From Hydractinia symbiolongicarpus (taxonomy: Eukaryota; Cnidaria; Hydrozoa; Anthoathecata; Hydractiniidae), in NCBI RefSeq assembly GCF_029227915.1, contig NC_079883.1, positions 26,040,001 through 26,104,000 of the forward strand: DNA of 64,000 bases. Direction: 5' to 3'. The position numbers and the translations under genes were made by a program. Positions 25,201-37,737 of this stretch are shown here, one piece after another. Below the pieces are notes generated by a model, which was given only the letters and a program-made list of their open reading frames with translations, ran no database searches and was not told the origin of the DNA. The number at the start of each line of letters is the position of its first letter. Position 1 is the first letter of the stretch.

Positions 25201-28200
25201 TTTATAAGCAAAACTTGTCATCGAATGTTTTCATCGAATTTCGCACATTTTTTCGAGCGACAAGAATCGTATCGGGAATAGTTTTTATGTATTCGCGAGT
25301 TTACGTTTACAAGAACAAGTTTTACTTGGGGAAAATAAGAAATGGAAAAAAACATAACAAAAATTGAACATGGGTATTTAAAGTTCATAAAATTTATTTT
25401 TATTTAGTTCTACATCCAAAACAGTCACCATGCTAATTTTCAGATGTTGCTTAGCTTGGGAGTTGTATAATTTTTGCAAACCAAACTTATTAACGACGCT
25501 CTGTTAAGCGCTGTAATCCCTTGGATCCGAATTTCAATATTTACGAGAGATATGATATACATAATCTCATTACCATTTATAATTTTGTCGAATCTGTTTA
25601 AAGTTTTTGGCTTGTAATAAGATTTAAGAGGGATTAATTTTTAGGTCGTGGATTAAGTGTCTGAACATTTAAATCTCACTCCTTTTTTGTATGTTTCATT
25701 GGATTGATTAGATAATAGAACACGATACGGGCCGACGTGATAAAACTTCAACTCAGGTTTAAAGAGGTTTTCGTCGCCAATTAGTTGCTGACGTGGCAAA
25801 AGTTGAATAAGAAAGACTACGATTTAGTTTGCTATTATGACCATAAAAAATTGTTAGGTTTCCAACTTTCTTACAAAGATTTTTAGGGAGTTTCTGCATC
25901 AACAAAATATGTGTTAATTTGTGTTTTTGTGTACCATGGATGCTAAAATGAGGAAATGTTCAAATGTTTGTCAAATTATACCAGCAGTAAGAGAAAGACA
26001 AATCACAACCAGTGTATCGTCTATTCCAGGCTTTACACCTTAAATGATTTCGACCTACGAACGCAGTTTTTTAGAGAATTAGTAATTTCTTTGTTATATA
26101 ACAAGGCTGTTTAAAGAAAACAAATTAAAAGAAGCTCTACATTTTAGTGCAGCTTACTTATTGAAAAAAAGTTTTGCCTTAATATCGCATGTTTTCTAAC
26201 ACGATTATGCAGTTATATCTTTGCCATAAAGTGCAGTAGTAGTTTAGTTCTTGTTAGTTAGATACAAGTTTCAACTAAAAAAGATAGCAACAAACCCAAG
26301 ATTTGGTACTTGAACGCCTTGCATTCTTAAGAAACCATATACGAATATATATACGAAAAATCACGAAAAAAAATTAACAAATCTAGGCTTACTAAGCGCT
26401 TTTTTTTTGTTTCTTATTAAAAATAAAGGGGGAAAAGCCATGCATAAAAAATAAAAAATAGTTTAAGCCTAGATAAATGTTTTTTTAAAAAATTGTAGCA
26501 AAAAGTTCCCCTGCTATTCTTTGTTGTTTGAAAGTTTATACTTCATTTTATATCTAAATAGTGCCCCACCTCGAACCTTTTGAGTTGGAGCGCTATTTAG
26601 CACAATTTAACTTGTTCACGGGATTATGGCGATTTCTACAAACGGCTTTTGGAAAAAAAAGAGAACATAGGGAAGGGAAAAAATTGCTTTGGATAATAAA
26701 AAACACCACACTTGCTTTCTGTGTGATTACTCGCAGATAATTGGATAATGTCAGCATACAACTCAATAATATGTCAAAATTTTATTCACACGCTGGTTAA
26801 TCTGAAATACTTTAATTTTGTTTGCATTTCTTTAGGTACTTGAAATATCTCGATATCTATGCAACAAAAGGAATATAAAATTATGAAAAATTTTTTCCAC
26901 ATGTCTATTCTTGTTTTTTCTGCTTTGTATGTTTCCAGCAGAAGAACTGAACTGCAATGTCTTCTGTTGCATTCTTGCTTTTCGTGCTCTTCTTACCAAT
27001 GTGTAATGCATGCTCTTCTCCTTACGTATTTTATGGATTGTTTTGAAAGGAAAGAGGTAATGGAATCTCACTTCTTTCAAACTTAGTTTCAGTTTGTGAA
27101 GGTAGATCGCTCTCCACATGAAATTCTGTACAAGCCACACGATGCAGTATTTTTCTCCCAAACTTAGCGATTTCATTGCGGATATGATGCAGATAAAGAA
27201 TCGGGTCCAGAAAAGAGTTCATAATGGCGACAAAAAACAAAGTGTCTTCAATGTTTTTTTGGCTAACTCCACATGCTTTTAACAATCCATAAATGGAGAT
27301 TGGTAACCAGCAAATGAGATAAGCGGAGACCACGGAGATGGCTAACTTGATGACTTTCCATTCCTTTTTCAGTCTTTTGTGTTCATGTTTTGAAGGGACA
27401 GGACTAAATGTGATCAGTTTATCACCAGTTGTCTCCTGCAGAATGAGACCTGTGTTATGCAGTCTTTTTCTTTGCATGTTCAATTTGCTGACGATGAAGT
27501 AGTAACATAGTGACAAAATTACGGCGGCCGGGATGGTAACAATTGGAAAAAGTAGAAGCTCGTACTCCGTTTGCGATTGCTGAGAAATCCAATCGAATCG
27601 AATCCCACAGTAATAAACCGCCAACACAGATGCTGCTGTGACCCATAAGAAGATACTCACGCAAATTGCTTTCTTCTGCTTTAACTTGCGATACCATAAT
27701 GGCTTCCTCACAGCTAAAATGCGATCCACAGTGATGGCGGTTAGGTTCAACACTGATACGATGAGTGACAAACGTAAGAAGAGGAATAGAAGAAGAAAGT
27801 AAAACTCAACTAAAGCTTTGTTCTCAATCAATTGAGGATTGTTTTGCATTGCAAAGTATATTATCTTAATTGCAACAATGACCAGCCCGACGAGGAGGTC
27901 TGAGATTGATAAGTTCAGAATATATATCATCGACAAGTGAAGTTTTTCTTTCAAGCGGGCGATTATGATGATCTCTATAATGTTACTGAAGATTATAAGA
28001 CCAGCTAAAGTTGGACTTAAGAAATTCCATACGATATTCTGCATGTTTCTCCTGTATTTTTCCAACACGTGTCAAATGCATCTGTTTTCCAATTTGTTTG
28101 AAAAGAATTTTATGTATACAGCTTCTTTTATTTCACTTGATATTTTCTCGTTTATCTGCAGCTGTTGATATTTATAACACGGTCTATTTGTTCTTTGCTT

Positions 28201-28693
28201 TCTGTCTTCAAAATTTTCTCTTTCCAGATGTTCTCTATCTATGGTAGAAATATGAAGGCCTTTCCTAGGAAATTTATCTTCTGTTTGTTAGGTTGCTAGG
28301 TTGATGAAGAGAAGTGTTCTTCTTTAACAAGTCTTCAACAAACGCTTCTCCTCTCAACTCGATTTTTGTGAATTATAGTAACGATAATGAAATAAAATAA
28401 ATAATGAAAATTACTCTTGAAATGTTCTTTTTATGTTGTATTGATTGTAGTTAATCAAGTTTCGATCAAAAGATAGACACTTCACGATATCCAATATAGT
28501 TTGCAATGAAAAGCAAACTTCTTTTAAAACAAAATGGGATTAAGTTTGAATACTTATACAGAAAGTTTTAGGCTGTCTCGCAAAATAAATTCTCATTCTT
28601 TTTTTAATCGTTTTTATTAACCATATTAGAAATTTTTTTACAAAATAAATAAGCAAACAAACAAATAAAGAATTAAAGAAACAAACTAATTAA

Positions 28694-28728
<35 letters not shown>

Positions 28729-31700
28729 ACAAATAAGTAAATAAATAAACTTCCTTGAAGAAAATTAAAGGGAAACGCTTGTACAATCATCTATACATGG
28801 TTGCGCTTTTATGATATAAGTGTGTATATATAACATATAGTTTCTCGTCATTCTATTTACTTTTAGGACGTCGTGGTTTTGTTCGCGAATGTGCCGGACC
28901 CGGACATTCCAGGTCATTTAATACTGGAGCAGTTTCAAGCACAGGTTAGTCGCACGGGTTTCTCTACTTGCTTTTAGACTGAGAAGAATTGTAGCAGTGT
29001 TTATGTAATCGCGCGGTGTATATTTTTAAAAGTTTTTTAAACTGTTTTTTAGGTTGGAACTGCTCTGCGACCTGCTTTTGCTGATAATGTACCCCCTGAT
29101 GTTCGAGCGATGGCTTGTGAGGTGAGTTTTCCTGCCTCCTTAAAAGAAACTATGAGATGCAAGTATGACGAAACACAAGTTCATCTTTACCTACGGCGTA
29201 CTCAAATATTTTCACTTTAAATGTCTCGTAACTTTTTAAATTGGACAAAAAAAATCAAAAAGTGAATTCCTTATCATTTATCACTTATATTGTTCAATCC
29301 TTTAATAATAACCGTATTTTGTCTGTCTGTTCACGAAATCCGCTTCCCGTAACAGAAACACGAAATTTTTAAAATTCGCATGAATATCAAATGCGATATA
29401 TTTTTATTCACTTTGTTACGACGGGTAAGTTTAAAGGACGGGCGAACCCGTGGATTTATCCACGGGCTATCGTTTAGTTTTTTTATATTCCTCTATTTAT
29501 CATCACACATAAGATGTACCGCAGTAATGATCGCCATAATGTATTTTTAATATGTTTTTGCTAAAATATGAGAGAAAATCTAGGATTTATATTTGGCAAA
29601 GTTTTAGAAATATTGCTTTTCTTAAGAAGAAACTACAAGGCGGGTGCCCTTTTATTTATCACAGACCAAAAGTCCCAATAGGATTTAGGCTTAGATCATT
29701 GCTTGTTCCATTTGATGACATCATAGACAGAAGGTGTTTTTTATAAACATAGAAGTATTATTGAAAGAGTTTGGTTGCGGTCAAAACTTACATCAAAATC
29801 CAAGCGGATAATTATTTTCTCGTTTAGGTATGCTCTTCATGGATTGGATGTGGAATATCACGTGATATAAATGACGTGCGTCGAATTCAACAACTTTTAG
29901 TGAACTCGTTAGAAAAAATCGACTCGTCAGATGACCTCTCCAAGTTGGTGTATAGCGAAAGTGCGTATACGTTACAAACGTTAGCTGTCTTGAAAGCTTG
30001 GGCACAGGTAAAATGTTTAACATCTTTACACTTTGATAATGGAGACAAAATGATTAAAATTTTCACAAGGAGCGCTCATACGTGTTGGGAAAACTAATAG
30101 GAAATTCCTAAATCGAAATATGTTGATGTATAGTTAAGAATGTATTTGGTGTTTTTTCTACACGGAATCATATTAATCCACCACCTCCCACGTGACCAGA
30201 AAGTTAGTAAAAGATCTTAGTTGCTGTAGAAAGTTTGATTGGCATTTTTCTATACAGATAATTCTTCTATTTTATCGATAAGTTGTACGTCATGCGCCGT
30301 GCTTATATAGCGTTCTGCTTCGACTTTGTCAATGGAGAATATACCAAGCTGAAGTAGAATGTGTCCGACATCAGCGTCAAGCTCTTCTTTGTTTTCAATC
30401 TCATTTTTTTCTTGCGTAATAATAGAATTGCCACCTTTACGTAAAGTCATGGCGTATGCTTCAATAATGGTGGCCGATAAAGCCAAGCCGAATAAAATAT
30501 TTAAAAATGAGAAAACTAAATACGGAGGGTTTTCTAGCTGTGTTTTCTGACTGAATGTGAGATCTCCGTAGCCGATTAAAGTTAAGCTGACAAACCAGAA
30601 GTAGAAACTGCTTGCGAACGTCCATTTCTCTGTCCCCTCTCTCATTGTTAGCGAGCAACAGAAAGCAACAAACACCAGCATGAAAACGAGGCTGATCATC
30701 AGAACTTTTAAATGCAAGTATCTGTCGTCGGCTTTCTGTCGGCCGTGTATTTTTTTATCAATGCATCTTATCAACAAGGTAAGAAGTTGCACCAAAAGTT
30801 TCGCTGTGAAACGGTACATCGTCACTGCTATAGGTATACCAAAGATGGCGTATAAAATAAGTACACCCCTCCCAATGGTCGTGATGGGCGTTGTGTTTCC
30901 ATACCCTACGCAAGAAAAAATTGTACGTATTTAATAGTACAGTGTAAATCTTATCCTTATGCCCGTATTTTGTCCGTAACACATTACAGGAATGTAAAGA
31001 ATGCATGAAATGTTTTTGGCCGAAATAGCAAATGCGATATAATTTAATGATTTCCATGGATTTTTCACAGGCTTACTAGTTAATCTATAAGTAAGGCATT
31101 TCTGATCAGCTTGGAAGACGTGTTAACCTACCTATACTGAGTATAGTAAACATGGCGAAGGTTATATATTTAAGACTTTTGGTTGTTGTAACGTCACATG
31201 ACGTCATCAATTTGGTTTCCTTGATGACATTGGATGAGTTTTGCATGATTTTAATACACGCCATCATGAAAGTGTTGTTATGTTCTGCAGAACTCGTTTT
31301 CGTGGATTCATTCTTGTTTAAAGAGGCACCAGATGATATGTTTATAAGTTTGTACTCGTCATCATAGAGTATCTGACATGTATTTTTAAAAAATTTCGCT
31401 GTATCTGCTTTGCTTCTAACTTTATCGTCCGCTATATCGGCGCCAGAGCACTCCTCGATATAGAAAAATATTACGGCGCCGAGTAAAATGTAAACAAGGA
31501 ATATGATAAAGTAGCACAGCAACTTCAATGCTTGTTTTTTTAAACTTTTCAAAAGCTCTTTTCTACTTTCGCTCTTGTAGTTCTGCACTTCAGATATAAT
31601 TTTTTCCACTCGAAATCTTTCTGCCTCTCTCTTCACGAAGGCTGTCTGCTTGTATGTCTTGTCGTAGATGTAACTGAACTGATTTTGTTGTGGTATTTTC

Positions 31701-34700
31701 TGACGAGATATAAACTTTCGATCTACACTCGCCATAATCCTCTTTTAAATATTTATTTCACCGTATACAACTTTTTAAACAAGTAATAATTAAACATTTT
31801 TTTTTCTCATTTGCTCTACATTCTTAATGTTATTGTAAGTGAAATTGCTTTGAACAATCGAAGCAAGTTCACATACTTGTGATATCGTATTATAATTGGC
31901 AAAGAAAGGATGTTAGAATTTGTTTCAATAAATTTTGATTTGAATCTCTAAGATATTTTTTTATTTTTTTTATTTCGATTTTGTGGGTTTGTTTGAGTAA
32001 TGATTGTTGACCGCGTGTAGCCTCTTTTCGGTGTGTTTGCATGAAATGGAGATTGAGAATGGGCGGTTGTTACTGTCTTAGTAACTCCCACAAATTTTCT
32101 GTCATAGATAGTCGGGTATGGCAGAACTTTCCCTCTAATATGTTTATGAATTGATAAATTAAAAATATTTACACAAGAATTCACTATAAAAAAACAACAA
32201 AAACAAAAACAGAAATTTAAATGAGAAAACTACTTATGTTTGAAATACAGTTGATTCTCCTTGGATGATTCATAGTTTATATAATTTTCAAATCTGCAAG
32301 ATGATCGTAGTTGCGTTTCTATTAGATGTATTATTTTGTCATTCACAGCCTAACTTCCAAGAGCTTTGTTCCCTTAACATATTGATCGACTATGTGATTT
32401 TCTTATCTTTGGCAGTAGTAGATTTACATCATGTAATGTTCAAATTTGTAAGATAATTATAATTATATTCACGTTTCTAATGTTTTCCCTTTCATTTCGA
32501 TAGCTTTGTTTTATTTACATATTAACTATGTGATTTTCTTATTTTTCGAACTAGATTTACATCATGGCAATAAAACATGAGAGCGAATCAGGCAAACCAT
32601 CTGAAGATGAATACACCACTTCAAGTTTACTCGATCTAGTTCAGAAGGATTTAAAGTTGTTGGTGAAACACTGGATAGGCGCTGCACGTGACTATGTGTT
32701 ATTGACTCTTCCTGTGCAGTATGCATCCCAGTTACCTCCGGAAGGAGGTACGTTCTACAGGTAACATTTCACACTACTCTTTGTGGTTTTGTAATTTCCA
32801 CCTTGTATTTAAATTGTTGTTTATGGTCACAGAAGTGGCATTTTAAAGTTTTCCAGTGTTTTAATATTTTAGCGCCGAGATGGTGGAGGAAGTGGGATCT
32901 CACTACAAACAAGCATGGCCGCCCATGATTCATGCCATCGCTCTCTGGTTGACAAATGTGGCATTCAAACATCCCGAAGACACTGTTATCGGAGCGGGTA
33001 ATGTTATTGTTAACACACAGTTATGTTTTTGTCGCGCGAAAGGACGCTTGTTAGAACGCCTACGAAGATCTCAAACACATGTATCTGTTCAGTGACAGTT
33101 ATAATTATATTGGCTACAAGCTCGCTTTTATGCTTTATGATACAGCGTCGGTTTAAACATCATTTATTGTAAATCCAAATACTGTAATTCCTGTAAGTCA
33201 ATATTGACGATCTGCGCAGGCCAGAAAATTAACCCGTGCATAAAATTATCACTTAATTAAATTAACGTAAGTGAATAGCCGATAATTGTATGTGTCGTTA
33301 TTTTCTCGTGTTGGATTAATTAATGCTTTACTATGATTAGTGACGAGTTGTGTATTCATCGTACCAGTCTTTTAATCATTAGTTTTTGTTTTTTAAGGCG
33401 ACGAAGTACCAGCTAGGCTGACCATGGATACGTTGGAGAAGTCTCATGAAGAAATAAATTGTGATCGCTTCCACCTCATCGCAGGGATATGTATTGAAGC
33501 AATGTGCTCACCCATGGCCACTTATCCTCAAGGAACCGTGGAGACTTGCATCGATGCTGTTAATGCACTGTTGGAATCTAATTTTGGTAGAACGCGTATT
33601 GTTCATAAGAATGTAAGTCATTTTAAGAAAACTGAGATGCCATACTCTAGGTGATACCCGAGACAAACTATGTCTGAAATTTGCAATTGCAACGCCACAA
33701 CTTTAGTCCCCAGTTGAATGGAATGAGGTTGTTTATGCGATGTATTTATTCTGGGAAAAACGTCTGAAGTGAGTTTACACCCACGGGGAATTTCCTTTGG
33801 AGATTTCCATCGCGTGACTTTACTTCGTTAGGCCATCTAATTCCGTACCAACTAAATCGAGTTAACTGCCGCAAGTACGCCGTTTAAACCGTGTGAAAAA
33901 AATTTACCTGGGCACAGGTAGCGGTGTATGAGTATTGGGTCTTAGGTTTTAGCATGAAATTCGTGTGTCGTGCCTCACTCTTATTTAATGTAAAGCACGC
34001 GCACCTTAAGGCGGCTGATAAACTTTCCTGACTAAATGACAGTTTGGTTTAAGAGCACTTGCGAAAACGTTTAGTTAAATTACGTTACAGATACCAGGTG
34101 TTCTGCTGTTTTCAGGAATTATGTATTGAACTCTTGACTGTCCTATACCGTTTGTTATTATCGTATGAAGAAATTCGCATCCAGCAAACCATATTAGATA
34201 TAGTTTTTAAGTGCACGCAAGCTTATGGCGAGAAAATAAATTCGCGAGAGGAGGTTGAAGATGATACTGAACCAAAGAAATATATAGAGCGAAGAGAAGA
34301 AGAGTTAGTGCCAAAAAAGAGTGTGGTATTCTCCATCTTAGAGGTTTGTACATACATGGTCACAAAGTATGCGCATTCAGTCATGCCAGAGAGCACTCAG
34401 AAGATAAAATCAAATTCTCGAAAATACGGTAAGTAAAGAAATACCATACTAGTTTTTTTAAGTGTTTTCTCGCGTGTTTTTACTGTTGTATCGTGTGTTT
34501 TTAAGTGTTTTCTCGTGTGTTTTTAGTGTTGTCTCGTGTGTTTTTAAGTGTTTTCTCGTGTGTTTTTACTGTAGTATCGTGTGTTTTTAAGTGTTTTCTC
34601 GTGTGTTTTTACTGTTGTCTCGTGTGTTTTTACTGTTGTCTCGTGTATTTTTACTGTTGTATCGCGTGTTTTTAGTGCTGTCTCGTGTGTTTTTAATGCT

Positions 34701-37691
34701 GTCGCGTGCGTTGTCACTGCTGTTGCGTGTGTGGTAAATGTATTCACGTGTCTTTTTAGTACTTTCTAGTATGTATTTTGTGCTATCGCGTTTTTATTTC
34801 TGTACCGTGTATTTCTAGTGTAACCCCGTGTATTTCGAATTTACTCGTGTTATGATACATAAACTGTTTTTATCACAGAAGACATTTTTAGATGTTTTTT
34901 TTATTTAGAGTTTAGTCCGTCTTCTGTAAAGTTGTTGTCGCATATCACTTCCATTTTGTCGCAACTACCTGATCTGTGTTCTCCATCCGCAAGTCTTGTT
35001 TGCCTTCCGACAATCGTGTTTTTGTCGACGACAGTACTCAAATATATCGCTGTCGGTCTTGATGAATCATTTCAGAATGTAAGCGAATTAAAGCTGGCAT
35101 TGGAAAAAATTATACGTAGTTTTAAAAAAGTGATAACCTCTGAACATGGTCGAAATGAGTTATGCGTTAAAAGCTGGGAAAAAATTATTCAAAGGTATGT
35201 GTGTAGTAAGATTTTGAAACTTTTTTATCAAACTTTTATATCAAACAAAACTGAAATGCAAACTTGACTACGCTTTTTCTTAGTCTTATGCTTAAGAAAA
35301 TTTCATATATTACTGCCCCCGCCCTCTCTTTAATTAACCTTTACACCTGTTCTCATTTCATAAATGAATTATAAATTACTGGGCAGTTCATTTCGTTAAG
35401 ATTTCATCCAAACAGACGTTCAGTAATGCCAACTTAACCCTAAAAAATGAAAATAATATTTTTGTTTAGTTCATTTATGTCATTACTTCAAGTCCCACAA
35501 GAGTGTGTCAGGTATACTGCATTGAAAGATGCGTCATCGCCTGGTCTTGCTTTGTGGGAAAATTTGTTACTCTCCTTCTCTGTGTTTATTTTACATACTC
35601 CAAACCAAGCTGTGAGTAAAACGGTGTTGCTGGCAGATTGTATCGAAGTGTTTGTTGATGTCATTAAATATGCTCCCGCAAAGGTTTGTACATTTAATTT
35701 TACTCAAAGAATTACACAGGTTTTTTCTTAAAAGCAACTTTATTCTTCATCTTCTTTTTTACGGCCTCCGTAAATTTTAGCTTTACACTTGCTATTTTTA
35801 CTCTTGTTCTATTATTATTTATTACAAAGAATTTTTATGTTCTTTTAATCCTATTAACACCGGCTTTTTTGTTTTATTGTAGCACAGAAGCTCATAAAAT
35901 AACTTTCTTTACTGGAAATAATTGTCACGTGTGTTAATTTTTGCGCTTTTCGCGGATTTTGGCTAATTTCGCGAAATATTTTTTTATAATACAGTACAAT
36001 TTTTCTTGTGGTCAATTCAACTGGCATAAAGAAAGCCTTATGTTTTACCCCAGATTTCTATTTTTTCTCTGCAATTTATGGTTGTGATTACAATAATGAT
36101 GAGGGAATTAATTACTATGAAAAATGTATGTTTTCTTAGTTCTTTAAGTATTAAAAATCCTAAAATCTACCGCCTAAAAAATATCATGCTAGCACGTATT
36201 TAATGTTTTTCCTTTTTGGCCAACCCTCGATTTCCCGAACCCCCGATTTTTCGAACATTTTTCTATGGCCCTTGGTGAGTTCGAAATCGTGGACGGTAAC
36301 TATTGCCAAAATCATATAAAGGATAATTAAAAGAAGAATTATGTGAATACTTTATTGAGAAAAATGCTCTATTTCAAAAATGTTGGATTTTAACGTCACT
36401 CGCGAAAACTAATACCCGTGAAAGTATTTTTTATCGACCTAAAAAATTAGTTCACGTAACAAAAAGTCTAAGTGAGAAATAAAATATAACCTTTTCTATA
36501 TTCAGAACAATAATAAACTTTATGGCTAGTTTTTAAATATATATGAACAATCCTTTAGTGAATATAATAATTTCACCTGCGTACATTTTTTCTAGTTACG
36601 TCTGCATGCTTTAAAAATTATCGAGAGCATGGTGAAAAGCGTGGACGAAGATATATCCATACCGTTCATTCGACAGTGTGTACCGCACGTGGTTGGGATA
36701 TTAGAAGAAGCTCAAACTAATAAACCATCGTGTGACGTCGAATTAACGGTTTGCAAAGAAAGTATATCGTTGATCGAAATTGTGTTAGCAATGGTGGAAG
36801 ATAGCAATCGTAAGAACGTTTTTTTTTTTAGTAAAGTAAAATGTACGCTGAACCTTGTTTGAAAAGTTTTCAAAAATCCGCTTAGACGGGCTTTCGTATG
36901 AAGGTACATAATGCCTTTCTTAAAAAAAGAAGAGTCACAGTCAAGCGAGGCTGTTTTCTAAGCCGGTAAAGAAGTGTCGAGGATAGAAAAACAAGTTGAT
37001 TTTACATGAAATAACTTGAAATGTTGTCTATGAATCTTTTTATTTTTTCTGAATGATCTTAATAGTTTCGAGTCTTTAGCTACTTATGCGAAGTTATGGC
37101 ATCATTAGTTACACGCTAAAATTGCTGGTGTGAATAATAATCAGGCTAATCAGCTGGCTAAGCATTATTATTCATGTAAATATGTTCAAAATATTATTAA
37201 ACTTAAATACGTCCCTGAAAACCGCATGTCATCAAATACACTAAAAGATGGAAAGATTCGTCGATAACATTTCAAGTTCATTCATGTTTTTTTTCGTAAG
37301 GCAAACTTTAAAAATCTCAACAAAAAATTGCGAGAATTCCAGTGAAATTCGCTAACAATTTTATACTTTCACAGGTGTTCATATGATGTCAATATATGTT
37401 CCTGTGTTGATTTATCTTCTGTATGATTCATCATCACTGAGTAAAGCGAACGGATTTTCGCGATCACTTCACGAATTTTGTATACAACGATTAACTGCGA
37501 CTGGACCTTTGTATCCACTTGCATTCCGTTCAATTATGGGTGGTACGCCTGAATTAAAAGACAAACTGACCGCAGGTATTAAAGCCAACGAAGCGATTAA
37601 AACAGCAAAGAAGAACATGGAGATGAATAAGTCATCGGCGCCAGCACAGCCACAAATAAAACTGAAAATGGACTTCAGTAACTTTAAATGA
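10271..37691 (+). CDS. HEATR5B: HEAT repeat-containing protein 5 (HEATR5A/B, yeast Laa1 family), complete, 32 exons
   Basis: HEATR5 proteins are large HEAT-repeat solenoids that work with the AP-1 clathrin adaptor (aftiphilin/gamma-synergin complex) in Golgi-endosome traffic. Exons: 10271-10402, 14981-15192, 16527-16575, 16666-16725, 16824-16973, 17207-17444, 17765-17841, 18589-19236, 19306-19417, 19658-19810, 19893-19992, 20067-20179, 20315-20478, 21505-21576, 21650-21856, 22286-22636, 22799-22988, 23259-23594, 23665-23847, 24099-24293, 25083-25186, 28867-28944, 29053-29121, 29828-30007, 32555-32760, 32873-32997, 33398-33612, 34116-34428, 34909-35194, 35470-35683, 36596-36809, 37375-37691. 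All introns are GT-AG and every phase agrees, giving 6063 nt and 2020 residues (human ~2070). Family signatures include [70 protein letters not shown] and [16 protein letters not shown]. The end ([11 protein letters not shown]) matches the conserved tail. Introns 1, 2, 21 and 24 carry transposons or whole genes. Confidence 0.95.
11578..12662 (+). pseudogene. Reverse transcriptase C-terminal half with inserted PHD-like zinc finger
   Basis: The frame stays open for about 360 codons of element sequence, so this copy is young. In order it contains [18 protein letters not shown] (RT motif B), [13 protein letters not shown] (the YADD catalytic motif), [12 protein letters not shown] (motif D), then a Cys/His cluster CGVCRKG…[13 protein letters not shown]…FVCKRCKG of C4HC3 PHD type, then [13 protein letters not shown] (thumb), [18 protein letters not shown] and a C-terminal basic [10 protein letters not shown]. 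The N-terminal endonuclease and the first RT motifs are missing, so it is defective. The ORF's formal start at 11493 belongs to the interrupted host ORF, not to the LINE. Clade (CR1, RTE or other) cannot be settled by eye. Confidence 0.85.
11578..12684 (+). mobile_element. 5'-truncated non-LTR retrotransposon (LINE) with GAT-repeat tail
   Basis: Bounded by the direct repeat ATGAAAAAG (11569-11577 and 12685-12693). The 5' end falls inside the reverse-transcriptase palm, where a short tandem duplication (GGTGTACATCAGG) marks the junction. The 3' end is a GAT microsatellite. A truncated copy of the same 3' end lies at 649-811. Confidence 0.8.
15489..16344. mobile_element. DNA transposon with CAGGCC tips (hAT-like?) in HEATR5 intron 2
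   Basis: The ends are perfect inverted repeats CAGGCCTTGCCATGAGT (15489-15505 and the complement 16328-16344). The bases AAAAT lie on both sides, a possible 5-bp target duplication. CAG tips are common in hAT elements, but those normally make 8-bp duplications. The interior has open stretches on the plus strand (about 15725-15920 and 15877-16230) that look protein-like ([32 protein letters not shown]) but match nothing I recognise. Confidence 0.5.
27031..28068 (-). CDS. Intronless class A (rhodopsin-like) GPCR nested in HEATR5 intron 21
   Basis: Single exon, 345 residues, seven hydrophobic segments. TM1 lies at about 11-37; TM2 carries [12 protein letters not shown] (D2.50); TM3 ends in the D-R-Y variant [14 protein letters not shown]4 has a W; TM5 includes [15 protein letters not shown]6 carries ICWLPISIY (CWLP switch); TM7 has the NPxxY variant DPILYL, followed by an amphipathic helix 8. 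There is no Cys at the top of TM3, so the usual TM3-ECL2 disulfide is absent. Together with DPxxY this is typical of the MECA group (melanocortin, adenosine, cannabinoid, lysophospholipid receptors). A ligand cannot be inferred. It is transcribed opposite to HEATR5, wholly within the 3.7-kb intron 25187-28866. An alternative start is Met9. Confidence 0.85.
   Translation of the reverse strand: MLEKYRRNMQNIVWNFLSPTLAGLIIFSNIIEIIIIARLKEKLHLSMIYILNLSISDLLVGLVIVAIKIIYFAMQNNPQLIENKALVEFYFLLLFLFLRLSLIVSVLNLTAITVDRILAVRKPLWYRKLKQKKAICVSIFLWVTAASVLAVYYCGIRFDWISQQSQTEYELLLFPIVTIPAAVILSLCYYFIVSKLNMQRKRLHNTGLILQETTGDKLITFSPVPSKHEHKRLKKEWKVIKLAISVVSAYLICWLPISIYGLLKACGVSQKNIEDTLFFVAIMNSFLDPILYLHHIRNEIAKFGRKILHRVACTEFHVESDLPSQTETKFERSEIPLPLSFQNNP
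28681..28751. repeat. (AAAT)n microsatellite
   Basis: About 15 units of AATA/AAAT with a few substitutions, just upstream (in HEATR5 orientation) of exon 22 and about 600 bases upstream of the GPCR start. Confidence 0.95.
30250..31735 (-). CDS. KCNK: Two-pore-domain potassium channel (K2P/KCNK), two exons, nested in HEATR5 intron 24
   Basis: Exons on the minus strand 31735-31132 and 30905-30250, joined GT-AG in phase inside the first pore loop, giving 419 residues. Order: cytosolic basic N-terminus with a Lys/Glu-rich helix; M1 ([20 protein letters not shown], ~70-90); a long extracellular cap with several N-x-S/T sites; P1 with filter TILSIGYGN; M2 ([20 protein letters not shown]); a cytosolic loop; M3 ([18 protein letters not shown]); P2 with [11 protein letters not shown]4; and a short acidic C-terminus. 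This two-pore, four-helix plan defines K2P leak channels that set resting potential. The first filter has Ser where Thr is usual. The whole gene lies in the 2.5-kb intron 30008-32554 of HEATR5, on the opposite strand. Subfamily not assignable. Confidence 0.93.
34451..34845. repeat. Minisatellite of alternating 21/22-bp units in HEATR5 intron 28
   Basis: About 18 units of CTCGTGTGTTTTTAAGTGTT-type and CTCGTGTGTTTTTACTGTTG-type sequence fill most of the intron 34429-34908. Units decay toward the 3' end. Long ORFs on both strands here are produced only by the repeat. Confidence 0.93.
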
Positions 37692-37737
37692 ACAAGAAGG
37701 AATGCGTGAATAGATAAGAGAACTTTTCAAGTGTGTA

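Noticed and set aside
28681-28751. AAAT repeat considered as part of a CRISPR-like array
   Set aside because: Simple microsatellite in a eukaryotic intron; no spacers. No CRISPR array exists in the window.
34544-34769. Repetitive ORFs on both strands ([13 protein letters not shown]-like and [12 protein letters not shown]-like)
   Set aside because: They are translations of the 21/22-bp minisatellite in HEATR5 intron 28.
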